Positions 1 through 6,609 of a stretch of 64,000 nucleotides of DNA are shown in pieces. The notes under the pieces are model-generated. The model worked only from the letters and a program-made list of their open reading frames with translations, did no database searches and had not been told where the DNA came from. The translations under genes and the position numbers were made by a program. Positions within the stretch are counted from its first letter, which is position 1; the number at the start of each line of letters is the position of its first letter. This stretch comes from Massilia aquatica (lineage in GTDB: Bacteria > Pseudomonadota > Gammaproteobacteria > Burkholderiales > Burkholderiaceae_D). The stretch covers positions 1-64,000 of the forward strand of contig NZ_VVIW01000028.1 in NCBI RefSeq assembly GCF_011682045.1. The letters are read 5' to 3'.

Positions 1-65
1 TGCGTCAGGACCAGTTTCACTGCCTCTTCCCGAAGCTCCGGGGTGTATGTTTTTGAGCGTGTCAT
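1..65 (-). CDS. IS3-like transposase OrfA, N-terminal fragment (cut by window edge)
   Basis: The minus strand from position 65 begins MTRSKTYTPELREEAVKLVL, which has the look of the N-terminal helix-turn-helix subunit (OrfA) of IS3/IS911-type elements. A GGAGA ribosome-binding site precedes the ATG. Only about 21 codons are inside the window, so subgroup and integrity cannot be judged. The 5' flank (66 to about 122) carries no other gene and ends inside a recombinase reading frame. Confidence 0.6.
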   Translation of the reverse strand, partial: MTRSKTYTPELREEAVKLVLT

Positions 66-122
66 AAAATTTCTCCAGTTGGTGAAGTTTACCAAACCAG
101 AGTGTCCGAAAAAGTCAGGTTA
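1..122 (-). mobile_element. Left part of an IS3-like insertion sequence
   Basis: The transposase start at 65 is preceded by a short non-coding stretch containing the motif CTGACTTTTTCGGACAC on the minus strand (about 98-117), typical in style of IS3-family terminal repeats. The neighbouring reading frame is homologous to tyrosine recombinases up to about position 123 and then stops, so the element boundary lies within a few bases of 120-125. The other end and the target duplication are outside the window, so the exact terminus cannot be fixed. Confidence 0.5.
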
Positions 123-731
123 CCTCAAGCCTTGGTGGAGCATCAGAATAAATGCCACGTACACGCGCCAGCGCGTCTGAACGCGAGGGAATGGATTATC
201 TTTGGATTCGGGATCTAGGATCTGGTACAAGACTTCAACGGTAGACGCCGGCAGAGAGCGGATCATTTCAGGCGTGTTTCGCTTCTTTACGCGGAACTGG
301 CTGTAAAGAACTGAAAGTTGATGAAGTCGGCTCTCGATGTGGCGCAATGTCTTGTGGGTGTCACTTTTCGCAATCCACGCGACGACCGAGGTGACGAAAC
401 TGAGTCCTACTTGCCAACGCGTCTCGTCAGACTCAGTCGTTGCGGGTTGGTTACGAATCGAGATGAACCAAGATTCCAGGATCTCCGCCAGGTCGCCGTC
501 GTTCAGGGTGCCAAGGGCGTCGTCAAGCGCACCGTGACCACGCAGCGCGTCGCCATGCTGGTACAGGTTGTCGATGTAGCGGAGCTTTTTTATGTGCGTC
601 GAGTCTGCCAAAGCTCCTGTGACTGCTGCTGACCAGACGACCGCCCAATAGCGCGGCAGCCCATAGCTGTCAACTAGGACTGGGGCCGAGAGGCTAGGAG
701 GAACCAGTGGACCCTCAAGTTGAGTGATCAT
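120..731 (-). pseudogene. Tyrosine recombinase/integrase, N-terminal 203 residues, interrupted by IS
   Basis: The frame reads 203 residues and ends IL MLHQGLR followed by a stop. The tail (ETRWQVGLSFV, then WRVYVAFILMLHQGLR) resembles the region leading into box I of tyrosine recombinases, where GLR is normally followed by RGE or RSE and the Arg is the first catalytic residue. Everything downstream (Lys, His-x-x-Arg, His, Tyr) is missing, and the stop lies in the flank of the IS3-like element. The simplest reading is an integrase inactivated by the insertion. The first 120 residues are not recognised. It could alternatively be an annotated hypothetical protein of unknown function. Confidence 0.55.
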
Positions 732-1122
732 CGCGTTGTAGAGTTAACGGCAACACATAAACATACCATTTATCGTCTTGCTGTTGTGGCACTAAATCAA
801 GGAAACGCAACATGCTGTAAACTACCAGTCGTTCGCATAATCTATATTATGTTAAATAAGCGATGAGAAAAACGCTATCGTCGACTCACCTGTTCGATTG
901 CTCCGCAGCGTATGGGGTCGGCATATTTACGTCAGCGCTCCAGAATGCGACCACAGGGAGTCGCCCAGCGCTTGCGACAGCGGGAACGTTCGTCGGGCCA
1001 GTCCTTAGCTTATCGAACCCATCAATTATTCAGCTTCCAGGCAGCGCGCGTACAATCCGGTGGTTGTTCCACATTTGCCATGCATGGCACAGCACGCCTC
1101 ACTGATGATCGAAGGAATACAC
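732..1122. other. Intergenic, no supported gene
   Basis: AT-rich at 750-870, with short open frames that show no family resemblance or convincing ribosome-binding sites. It separates the interrupted recombinase (minus) from the GGCT-like gene (plus) and presumably holds both promoters, but no clear -35/-10 pair was identified. Confidence 0.5.
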
Positions 1123-1473
1123 ATGCCATTGCTGTTCTCGTACGGGACCTTGCAACAAGAAGGCGTTCAGCTCGCGACGTTTGGAAGACTGCTCGTCGGT
1201 AGCAGTGACGCCCTGGTTGGCTTTGCGCAGTCCATGGTGAAAATCGACGATCAGGAGGTCGTCGCCACGAGCGGCAAAACGCACCATCCAATCGTGCGTC
1301 GTAGTGATAATGCAGAAGACCGGGTGCATGGAACCGCGTTTGATGTCACCGATGCCGAGCTCGGCCACGCTGACGCGTATGAAGTCGATGCCTATCAGCG
1401 CGTGTTGGCGGCGTTGGCTTCAGGGCGGCAAGCTTGGGTCTACGTGGATGCCAAAATGGCGTCTGTTACGTAA
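1123..1473 (+). CDS. Gamma-glutamylcyclotransferase (AIG2/GGCT-like) protein
   Basis: A 116-residue protein beginning MPLLFSYGTLQQ. The YGTL motif (residues 7-10) is the substrate-binding loop of the GGCT/AIG2-like fold, and Glu87 in the DAYEVDAYQR segment sits where the catalytic Glu is expected. Length fits the bacterial YtfP-type subgroup. The ATG at 1123 is chosen because GAAGGA lies 7 bases upstream and the family normally starts within a few residues of YGTL; longer upstream starts lack this. Family members cleave gamma-glutamyl or related amine linkages, but the substrate here is unknown. Monocistronic by spacing. Confidence 0.8.
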   Translation: MPLLFSYGTLQQEGVQLATFGRLLVGSSDALVGFAQSMVKIDDQEVVATSGKTHHPIVRRSDNAEDRVHGTAFDVTDAELGHADAYEVDAYQRVLAALASGRQAWVYVDAKMASVT

Positions 1474-1502
1474 TTATTGGAGATGAAGATGTTGAGTATT
1501 GA

Positions 1503-1889
1503 ATGAATACGGTCGATGACATCGTCAGTGCGGACGGCCGTTTTCGGGCCGAATTTGTCAGGCGTGAGGACGGCACGCACGGCTATGTCTCGTTCATCAA
1601 TACAAACAATGCAGCCAGCCCCGTATGGAAACAAGATTGGCGCGATGTCTCACGCTTTGAATCGCGCGACATCGCGCTATTTGAAGCCACGGGTCGCCTG
1701 GCCTGGCTGAAGAAAGAAGCGGATTGGCCGGCCAAAGACCATGAACCGATAGCGGCCAGCCAGTACACGCCCGGCTGGATAAAATGTCCGTTTTGTGGCC
1801 TCCGGTTCTATCTTGCGGATCCGGATCGCTGGGGCGGCAGCCGGCATCTTACCTGCGGTCAGAGAATCATCGACACGGGACACAGCTGA
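1503..1889 (+). CDS. Hypothetical protein with C-terminal zinc-ribbon-like cysteines
   Basis: A 128-residue soluble protein. Residues 1-85 are a polar alpha/beta segment with tryptophan-rich stretches (VWKQDWRDV, LAWLKKEADW). The C-terminal third carries CPFCGLRF and later HLTCG, a possible three-Cys/one-His zinc site. No family is recognised. There is no strong ribosome-binding site in front of the ATG at 1503; GGAG lies too far away at about 1479. It follows the GGCT-like gene by 29 bases and may be co-transcribed. Confidence 0.55.
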   Translation: MNTVDDIVSADGRFRAEFVRREDGTHGYVSFINTNNAASPVWKQDWRDVSRFESRDIALFEATGRLAWLKKEADWPAKDHEPIAASQYTPGWIKCPFCGLRFYLADPDRWGGSRHLTCGQRIIDTGHS

Positions 1890-1933
1890 TTGACGGCTTA
1901 AGCAGAACAGCCCCCAACTGCCCCCCAAGCCGA

Positions 1934-1974
1934 CGATTTAAATCGACAATATTTCGGGTAATGTCGATTTAAAT
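1934..1974. promoter_or_regulatory. Perfect inverted repeat / operator candidate upstream of hupE-like gene
   Basis: ATTTAAATCGACA at 1936-1948 is repeated in exact inverted orientation as TGTCGATTTAAAT at 1962-1974, with a 13-base spacer. The left arm lies inside a separate perfect 12-bp palindrome, CGATTTAAATCG (1934-1945), and the core CGATTTAAAT recurs at the right arm. No T-run follows, so a terminator is unlikely. Its position 92 bases before the start at 2066 suggests an operator for a dimeric or tetrameric regulator, possibly metal-responsive given the downstream gene. Confidence 0.55.
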
Positions 1975-2065
1975 GTTGAACAAGTTGGTTTTGACTGACC
2001 CCAGGCAAAGCCGGCAATCGGCGATAATCACGCCTCGTCAACCGGGCAATCAGGAGAAAACTGCA

Positions 2066-2767
2066 ATGTCATCTATTGATCGGGCCAATGGCGCCCGTTC
2101 CTGTCTGCTTGGCATGGCGCTTTGCCTGCTGACTGCCGGCGCCCTTGCCCATGGCGTGTCGGAGTCGGACCAAAGTTTCCTCCAGGGTGCAACCGGCGTG
2201 CATTTTCTGCCCTATCTGTATCTGGGCGCCAAGCATATGGTGACCGGTTACGACCACCTGCTGTTCCTGTGCGGCGTGATTTTCTTCCTGTACCGAATGA
2301 AGGAGATCGGCGTCTATGTGACCCTGTTTGCGCTCGGCCACAGCACCACCCTGCTGCTCGGCGTTCTCAATGGCTGGCATATCAACGCGTATCTGGTGGA
2401 CGCCATCATCGGCCTGTCGATCGTGTACCGCGCCTTCGACAACCTGGGTGGCTTCAAGACCGTGTTCGGTGTCCAGCCGAACAAAAAGGCGGCGGTGCTG
2501 ATTTTCGGCTTCTTCCACGGCCTGGGACTGGCCACGAAATTGCAGGATTTCTCGCTCTCCCCCGATGGCCTGGTGCCGAACATGATCGCCTTCAACCTTG
2601 GCGTCGAGCTCGGCCAACTGCTCGCGCTCGGGATGATCCTGATGGTCATGCGCTACTGGCGCAGCACCGCCAGCTTTGCGCGGCATGCCGTCACCAGCAA
2701 CCTTGCGCTCATGTGCGCCGGTTTTGTCCTGGCCGGCTATCAATTCACCGGCTTTCTCAGTCAATAG
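2066..2767 (+). CDS. HupE/UreJ-family membrane protein
   Basis: A 233-residue integral membrane protein. An N-terminal signal-like helix (residues 14-30, ending GALAHG) is followed by the family-typical segment with YLGAKHMVTGYDHLLFLCGV, whose His and Asp residues are likely metal ligands, then LFALGHSTTLLLG, FGFFHGLGLA and FNLGVELGQL. HupE/UreJ proteins are linked to nickel or other metal permeation, although this branch occurs away from hydrogenase and urease genes. The ATG at 2066 has AGGAG 9 bases upstream and places the signal helix correctly; an in-frame ATG at 1973 lies in the operator. It is followed after 8 bases by the membrane-anchored gene. Confidence 0.8.
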   Translation: MSSIDRANGARSCLLGMALCLLTAGALAHGVSESDQSFLQGATGVHFLPYLYLGAKHMVTGYDHLLFLCGVIFFLYRMKEIGVYVTLFALGHSTTLLLGVLNGWHINAYLVDAIIGLSIVYRAFDNLGGFKTVFGVQPNKKAAVLIFGFFHGLGLATKLQDFSLSPDGLVPNMIAFNLGVELGQLLALGMILMVMRYWRSTASFARHAVTSNLALMCAGFVLAGYQFTGFLSQ

Positions 2768-2775
2768 GAAACACC

Positions 2776-3408
2776 ATGTCTCTGCCTCCATCGAACGCCG
2801 GCGTCGTCGCGCCTGGAAAAGAACTCTTGCGCGGCTGCCTGGGCGCTGCGGCGGTCGCCGCCGTGCTGCTCGTCGTTGCCGTCTTGCCCGCCGAGTACGG
2901 AATCGATCCGACGGGCGCGGGCAAGGCGCTCGGCTTGACCAGATTGCACAGCGCCGCCGCGCCTGCGGCCGTTCCGGTCAAGACAGCCGCCACGCCGGCG
3001 GCAAACGCAGCAAAAGGATCGACCGTATCGGCGCCGGGCGAAGTGCGCGCCGTCACCATCGCGGCGAAGCAAAGCGTCGCCTACCGCGCCGACACGCAGG
3101 AAATCACCCTGGCGCCCGGCAAGGGCGTGGAGGTGAAAACCCATCTGGCGAAAGGATCTGCCCTGATGTTTTCGTGGAAGACGACCAAAGGCGAGGTGCT
3201 CAACCACGACTTTCATGGCGAGCCGGTCAACGCCAAGGGCGACGAATTCGAGAGTTTCATCCTGGAAGACGACGTCAGCCACTCCAGCGGCGTGCTGATT
3301 GCCCCGTTCACCGGCGTGCATGGCTGGTATTGGAAGAACCTGAACGATGAGCCGGTCACCGTGGTGCTGCAGGCCAGCGGCTTTTATAGCGATATTTTTA
3401 AGAAATAG
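2776..3408 (+). CDS. Single-pass membrane-anchored protein partnered with the HupE-like gene
   Basis: A 210-residue protein with one N-terminal transmembrane helix (about residues 18-40, LRGCLGAAAVAAVLLVVAVL), an Ala/Pro/Thr-rich linker (residues 60-90) and a C-terminal beta-rich domain. The C-terminal domain contains NHDFHGEP and a strongly aromatic GVHGWYWKNLN segment, presumably periplasmic. The start at 2776 has AGGAA 6 bases upstream, and the gene is coupled to the preceding one by an 8-base gap. Such proteins are often found beside this HupE branch, with function unknown; histidines and acids in the exported domain could bind metal, which is inference. Confidence 0.7.
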   Translation: MSLPPSNAGVVAPGKELLRGCLGAAAVAAVLLVVAVLPAEYGIDPTGAGKALGLTRLHSAAAPAAVPVKTAATPAANAAKGSTVSAPGEVRAVTIAAKQSVAYRADTQEITLAPGKGVEVKTHLAKGSALMFSWKTTKGEVLNHDFHGEPVNAKGDEFESFILEDDVSHSSGVLIAPFTGVHGWYWKNLNDEPVTVVLQASGFYSDIFKK

Positions 3409-3602
3409 TCTACAAATATTGCTCTCGCAGGTGGCGCCTGTTGGCCAATAGAATTTATCGGATTGATAAAATGAGATCTGATCTCTCCAGCATGGGCGGC
3501 AGCGGTCCTGCCACTAGCCGCCATCGCATTGCTCGGAGCGATTGCCACCTTCAGCGCAAAATTTGCCACACGCGGATACAAAAATGAGAAACTGCTGATT
3601 TT

Positions 3603-4232
3603 TCAGAATAGGCGCAAGGCAGGATCCATGGATACTCTAATTTGGTCGATATGGACGTCCATTCTGACTTTTTCCAAATTGCTGACTTCCCAATCACCGC
3701 CAAGCGTGAGCAAGGGAGTAAAACCGTAGACTTCATTTGGCCCTAACGGGCCGAGTCTTTCAAATGCGGCGGGAAACATCGGTGTATTACTACTCGTAAA
3801 AAGGTCAAAGTCCTTTTTCTTGCTCACCGCAAAAAATGTTTGCGCCGCTTCCTCGCATGTGCCTCGTCTGTTGTTTTTCAGGTTTCTATTTGCGAGTAGA
3901 ACGCCCCTAGGGCAAGCGATTGTTAAAATTTTGCCCGAGTTTGGACTCAAGCAATAAAATTCACCAAAGGCACTTCGCGCGAAAGGATAAAAAACTAATG
4001 ACGACAGCTCCGGATAGGCCTTAAGCCAGTCATCGGCTAACCATGAGTAATCCTCTGGATTGATCGTCCAAATTTGTCCGTCGGCATAAGAACACCATCC
4101 TTCATCTTTCCAAAACTCCAATAGCCCCTTAGGTAATATATTTGCATATTTTTCTGCGAATCCAGGCGGCAGGTCTTTGTATCGGATACCTGATCCGGCC
4201 TCTGCAATAAACATTTTATAGAAAATATTCAT
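3603..4232 (-). CDS. GAD-like / DUF1851 protein, T6SS Tdi1-type immunity candidate
   Basis: A 209-residue soluble protein. The N-terminal half reads GAD-like: a G-x-G start (EAGSGI), a PPGFAEKYANILPKGLLEFW segment, then EGWCSYADGQIWTINPEDY. The C-terminal half (LGPNEVYGFTPLLTLGG, then NLEKVRMDVHIDQI) matches the style of DUF1851, the C-terminal domain of Tdi1-like type VI immunity proteins. No cognate toxin, VgrG or Rhs gene is adjacent. AT-richer than its flanks. It sits upstream of two other immunity-type genes on the same strand but is separated from them by 323 bases. Could also be an ordinary housekeeping GAD-like protein. Confidence 0.65.
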   Translation of the reverse strand: MNIFYKMFIAEAGSGIRYKDLPPGFAEKYANILPKGLLEFWKDEGWCSYADGQIWTINPEDYSWLADDWLKAYPELSSLVFYPFARSAFGEFYCLSPNSGKILTIACPRGVLLANRNLKNNRRGTCEEAAQTFFAVSKKKDFDLFTSSNTPMFPAAFERLGPLGPNEVYGFTPLLTLGGDWEVSNLEKVRMDVHIDQIRVSMDPALRLF

Positions 4233-4383
4233 TATGTTTCATATTGGTTCGTATCCATATAGCTTAACGGATTAATACGGATGGCCATCGTAGGTATATA
4301 GGGGGTGGGTGCACCAGTTTTGGCAAGAAGCAGTTTCTGAATTTTTGCCAAAACGGCCGTGCGATGAGTACTACCCTACTCGA

Positions 4384-4403
4384 TCTGATCATATCTGATC
4401 ATA
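4384..4403. repeat. Tandem duplication of TCTGATCATA
   Basis: TCTGATCATA occurs twice back to back (4384-4393 and 4394-4403). The embedded TGATCA is palindromic. The second copy overlaps the dispersed 20-bp repeat beginning at 4395. Confidence 0.8.
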
Positions 4404-4414
4404 CATCGCTGGAA
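4395..4414. repeat. Dispersed 20-bp repeat, copy 1 (flanks DUF600 pair)
   Basis: CTGATCATACATCGCTGGAA matches CTGATCATGCAACGCTGGAA at 5421-5440 in 18 of 20 positions, same orientation. The two copies bracket the pair of DUF600 genes at a distance of 1026 bases, as expected for a segmental duplication or cassette boundary. Confidence 0.65.
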
Positions 4415-4555
4415 TGAGATGCCCGATCCGGGCGGGGGTCTTTGCGATGTGCGTATTCAACGTTTTTAAGTTTCTGAAATTCCGCACGCCGGATCAGCGC
4501 CTCGGGCGCACCATCCTGGCGCGTACCCGGTTGGCTTCGCTGGCGCCCGCATATA

Positions 4556-4939
4556 TCAACTACTCTTTTTGAAGCCGCTTCCGGGAAAGAACTGCCAGTC
4601 TTTTTTGAAGAGTGCGGGCCAGTCCACATCATCATAGCCATACGACGTATCGAATTTCCCATTTGCAAATAGATGCAGCCTCAACCTACTGAACAATGGC
4701 TTTCCGCGCTGTGCTAAATCTTTTCGTAATTCACGTAACAACCTGTCCATTTGATGAGTCATACGGGCTGATTTTTCCATAATCCCCCCGCCTTCCTCCA
4801 CGATGTAGCTCGAGACGAAGTCGCTCATCTCATCATCAACGTGATAAGTGATGATAAGCTCCTGCCAACCAGATTCAACGCCAGTCAACGCATCATCGAC
4901 GATCTTCTGCATAATTTCGAACTGATCAGGGTCAACCAT
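4556..4939 (-). CDS. DUF600/YezG-like immunity-type protein, copy 2
   Basis: A 127-residue acidic protein starting MVDPDQFEIMQKIV. The segment ELIITYHVDDEMSDFVSSYI, a charged helix, then RLRLHLFANGKFDTSYGYDDVDWPALF follow the pattern of the YezG/DUF600 family, many members of which are antitoxins or immunity proteins to nuclease toxins. It is a clear tandem paralogue of the upstream gene (4948-5331), with near-identical motifs throughout and the same length. The ATG at 4939 has GAGGGA upstream and aligns with the paralogue's start; a TTG at 4951 would overlap the neighbour and is less likely. Gap to the upstream gene is 8 bases. Confidence 0.7.
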   Translation of the reverse strand: MVDPDQFEIMQKIVDDALTGVESGWQELIITYHVDDEMSDFVSSYIVEEGGGIMEKSARMTHQMDRLLRELRKDLAQRGKPLFSRLRLHLFANGKFDTSYGYDDVDWPALFKKDWQFFPGSGFKKSS

Positions 4940-4947
4940 ATTATCCC

Positions 4948-5331
4948 TCAACTATTTTTTTTGAAAGCACTACCGGGGAAAAACTGCCAGTCTTTTTGGA
5001 AGAGCGCGGGCCAGCAAACCGCATCATAGCCGTAAGACGTATCGAATTTTCCGTTTGCAAACAGATGAAGCCGTAATCTGCTGAATGATGGTTTTCCGCC
5101 TTGCGCCAGATGCTTGCGTAATTGACGCAACAAATCGTCCATGTCGTTACTCATCTTGCCTGGTTTTTCCCTTAAGCCATCGGATTCCTCGACGATATAG
5201 GTGGAAATGAAATCGCTCTTTTCGTCATCGACATGATACGTGATGATAAGTTCCCGCCAAGCTGATTCAATACCAATTAGTGCATCGTTCACAATTTCTT
5301 GCATAAGTTCGAACTGGTCAAGTTCAGCCAT
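4948..5331 (-). CDS. DUF600/YezG-like immunity-type protein, copy 1
   Basis: A 127-residue protein starting MAELDQFELMQEIV, paralogous end to end to the gene at 4556-4939. It has the same ITYHVDDEKSDFISTYIVEE core and LRLHLFANGKFDTSYGYD segment; differences cluster in the central helix and at the C-terminal aspartates (YDAVCWPALF against YDDVDWPALF). GGAG precedes the ATG. First gene of a two-gene unit. Tandem immunity paralogues usually reflect exposure to diversified toxins from neighbours; no toxin lies in the window. Confidence 0.7.
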   Translation of the reverse strand: MAELDQFELMQEIVNDALIGIESAWRELIITYHVDDEKSDFISTYIVEESDGLREKPGKMSNDMDDLLRQLRKHLAQGGKPSFSRLRLHLFANGKFDTSYGYDAVCWPALFQKDWQFFPGSAFKKNS

Positions 5332-5420
5332 ATAACGCTCCGGATTGATATAATAAAAATATGATGCAGTGTTTCAAGGTCTTACCAAACGCAAGCGCAA
5401 CAGATGCTAACTGACGCGCC

Positions 5421-5440
5421 CTGATCATGCAACGCTGGAA
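5421..5440. repeat. Dispersed 20-bp repeat, copy 2
   Basis: CTGATCATGCAACGCTGGAA, 18/20 identical to 4395-4414 and in the same orientation. On the minus strand both copies encode SS-x-x followed by a stop (SSVA here, SSDV at the other), suggesting they may be matching 3' ends of two former genes. Confidence 0.6.
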
Positions 5441-5573
5441 GGCGATTCAACATAAAGTTTTCCCGGGTTGCCTGCCAAAGCCGCCGTCGTAGCACCGAAA
5501 CCTGGGTCCAAGGCGCCCAGTGCATCCTGCGCCCGCCCTGCGTCGCCCTGCCGTTGAGAGTGGAACGCAGCCT
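5426..5573 (-). pseudogene. Possible C-terminal gene remnant upstream of the DUF600 genes
   Basis: A minus-strand frame entering from the end of the oxidoreductase gene reads RVEAAFHSQRQGDAG, continues through DALGALDPGFGATTAAL, and ends GKLYVESPSSVA and a stop at about 5426. It has protein-like composition but no start codon of its own inside the gap and no family I recognise. If real, it is the 3' remnant of a larger gene, for example a toxin-bearing gene upstream of the immunity pair. This is inference from composition only. Confidence 0.25.
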
Positions 5574-6581
5574 CTACGCGTCCACCAGCCGCACCACCAC
5601 CTTGCCCCTGGCGCGTCCGGTCTCCAGGTACGCCAGCCCTTCCCTGGCCTGCGCAAACGGGAACACCTTGTCGATCACCGGCCGGATGCGCCCCTGCGCA
5701 AGCAGGTCGCCAATGCCGGCCAGCTGCTTGCCGTCGGCCCGCACGAACAGGAAGGAATACTGCGCATCGCGCCGTTTGGCCAGGCCGATGATCTTGCGGC
5801 TCAACAGGCTGAAGACCAAGCGCAGCAGCAGGTTCATCCCGCGCCGGCGCGCAAACGCGGCGTCCGGCGGGCCGATCAGCGACACCACCGCACTGCCCGG
5901 CTTGACGATGCGCAGCGCTTTTTCCAGCCCGTCACCCTTGATCGTGCCGAGCACTGCATCGTAACCGTGCAGTACTTGCTCGAATGCCTGCTCTTTGTAG
6001 TCCACCACTTCGTCCGCGCCGAGCTCGCGTACCAAGGCCACATTGGCGGTGCTGGTGGTGGTGCCGACGATGGCGCCCAGATGCTTGGCGAGCTGGATCG
6101 CAAACGTCCCGATCCCGCCCGACCCGGCCGGAATGAACACCTTTTGCCCCGGCTTGACGGCGGCGCGCCCGGCCACCGCCTGCCATGAGGTCAGCCCGAC
6201 CATGGGAATCGATGCCGCCTGCACGAAATCGAGATTGGCTGGTTTCAGGGCCGCCGCATGCTCGGGCACGGCGGCAAACTCGGCCAGCGAGCCTCTGCCC
6301 AGGTCGAACAGGCTGGCAAACACCGCGTCGCCCACCTTGAAGCGGGTTACGCGGCTGCCGGTTTCCACCACCACACCGGCAAGGTCGCTGCCCATGGTGG
6401 CGGGCAGGCGCAACTTGATGATCGGCTTGAAGTCGCCCTTCGGGATCATGTTGTCGATCGGATTGAGGCCGACTGCGTGCACCCGCACCAGGATCTCGTC
6501 GTCCTTGATGGTGGGACGTTCGATGTCGGCAAAGTCAACCTGGTCCGGCCCGCCGTAGCGCTTCAATATCAGTGCTTTCAT
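5574..6581 (-). CDS. NADP-dependent zinc-less medium-chain oxidoreductase (quinone-reductase type)
   Basis: A 335-residue MDR-superfamily protein. An N-terminal GroES-like domain (MKALILKRYGGPDQVDF, VGLNPIDNMIPKG, GSDLAGVV, FKVGDAVFA) is followed by a Rossmann domain with PAGSGGIGTFAIQLAKHLGA. It lacks the zinc-ligand Cys/His set of alcohol dehydrogenases, as in quinone and enone reductases. The start at 6581 has GGAAAGAG upstream and the canonical MKA-L-x-x-Y-G opening; a longer frame upstream has no support. Last gene of the TetR-headed minus-strand set, 28 bases after the OYE gene. Likely reduces reactive enones or quinones. Confidence 0.85.
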   Translation of the reverse strand: MKALILKRYGGPDQVDFADIERPTIKDDEILVRVHAVGLNPIDNMIPKGDFKPIIKLRLPATMGSDLAGVVVETGSRVTRFKVGDAVFASLFDLGRGSLAEFAAVPEHAAALKPANLDFVQAASIPMVGLTSWQAVAGRAAVKPGQKVFIPAGSGGIGTFAIQLAKHLGAIVGTTTSTANVALVRELGADEVVDYKEQAFEQVLHGYDAVLGTIKGDGLEKALRIVKPGSAVVSLIGPPDAAFARRRGMNLLLRLVFSLLSRKIIGLAKRRDAQYSFLFVRADGKQLAGIGDLLAQGRIRPVIDKVFPFAQAREGLAYLETGRARGKVVVRLVDA

Positions 6582-6609
6582 GATGCTCTTTCCGGTGCGG
6601 TGGCCAGTT

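Larger units (their letters stand above)
4233..4555. other. Non-coding gap within the immunity island, with repeats
   Basis: No convincing gene. It contains a tandem 10-bp repeat (4384-4403) and one copy of a 20-bp repeat shared with 5421-5440. A minus-strand frame ending SSDV-stop at about 4399 has no recognisable relatives but may be the eroded end of a former gene. Confidence 0.4.

Noticed and set aside
3490-3585. Membrane-like peptide LPLAAIALLGAIATFSAKFA on the plus strand after the hupE pair
   Set aside because: No start codon with a ribosome-binding site and no continuation; may be a gene relic but evidence is too thin.
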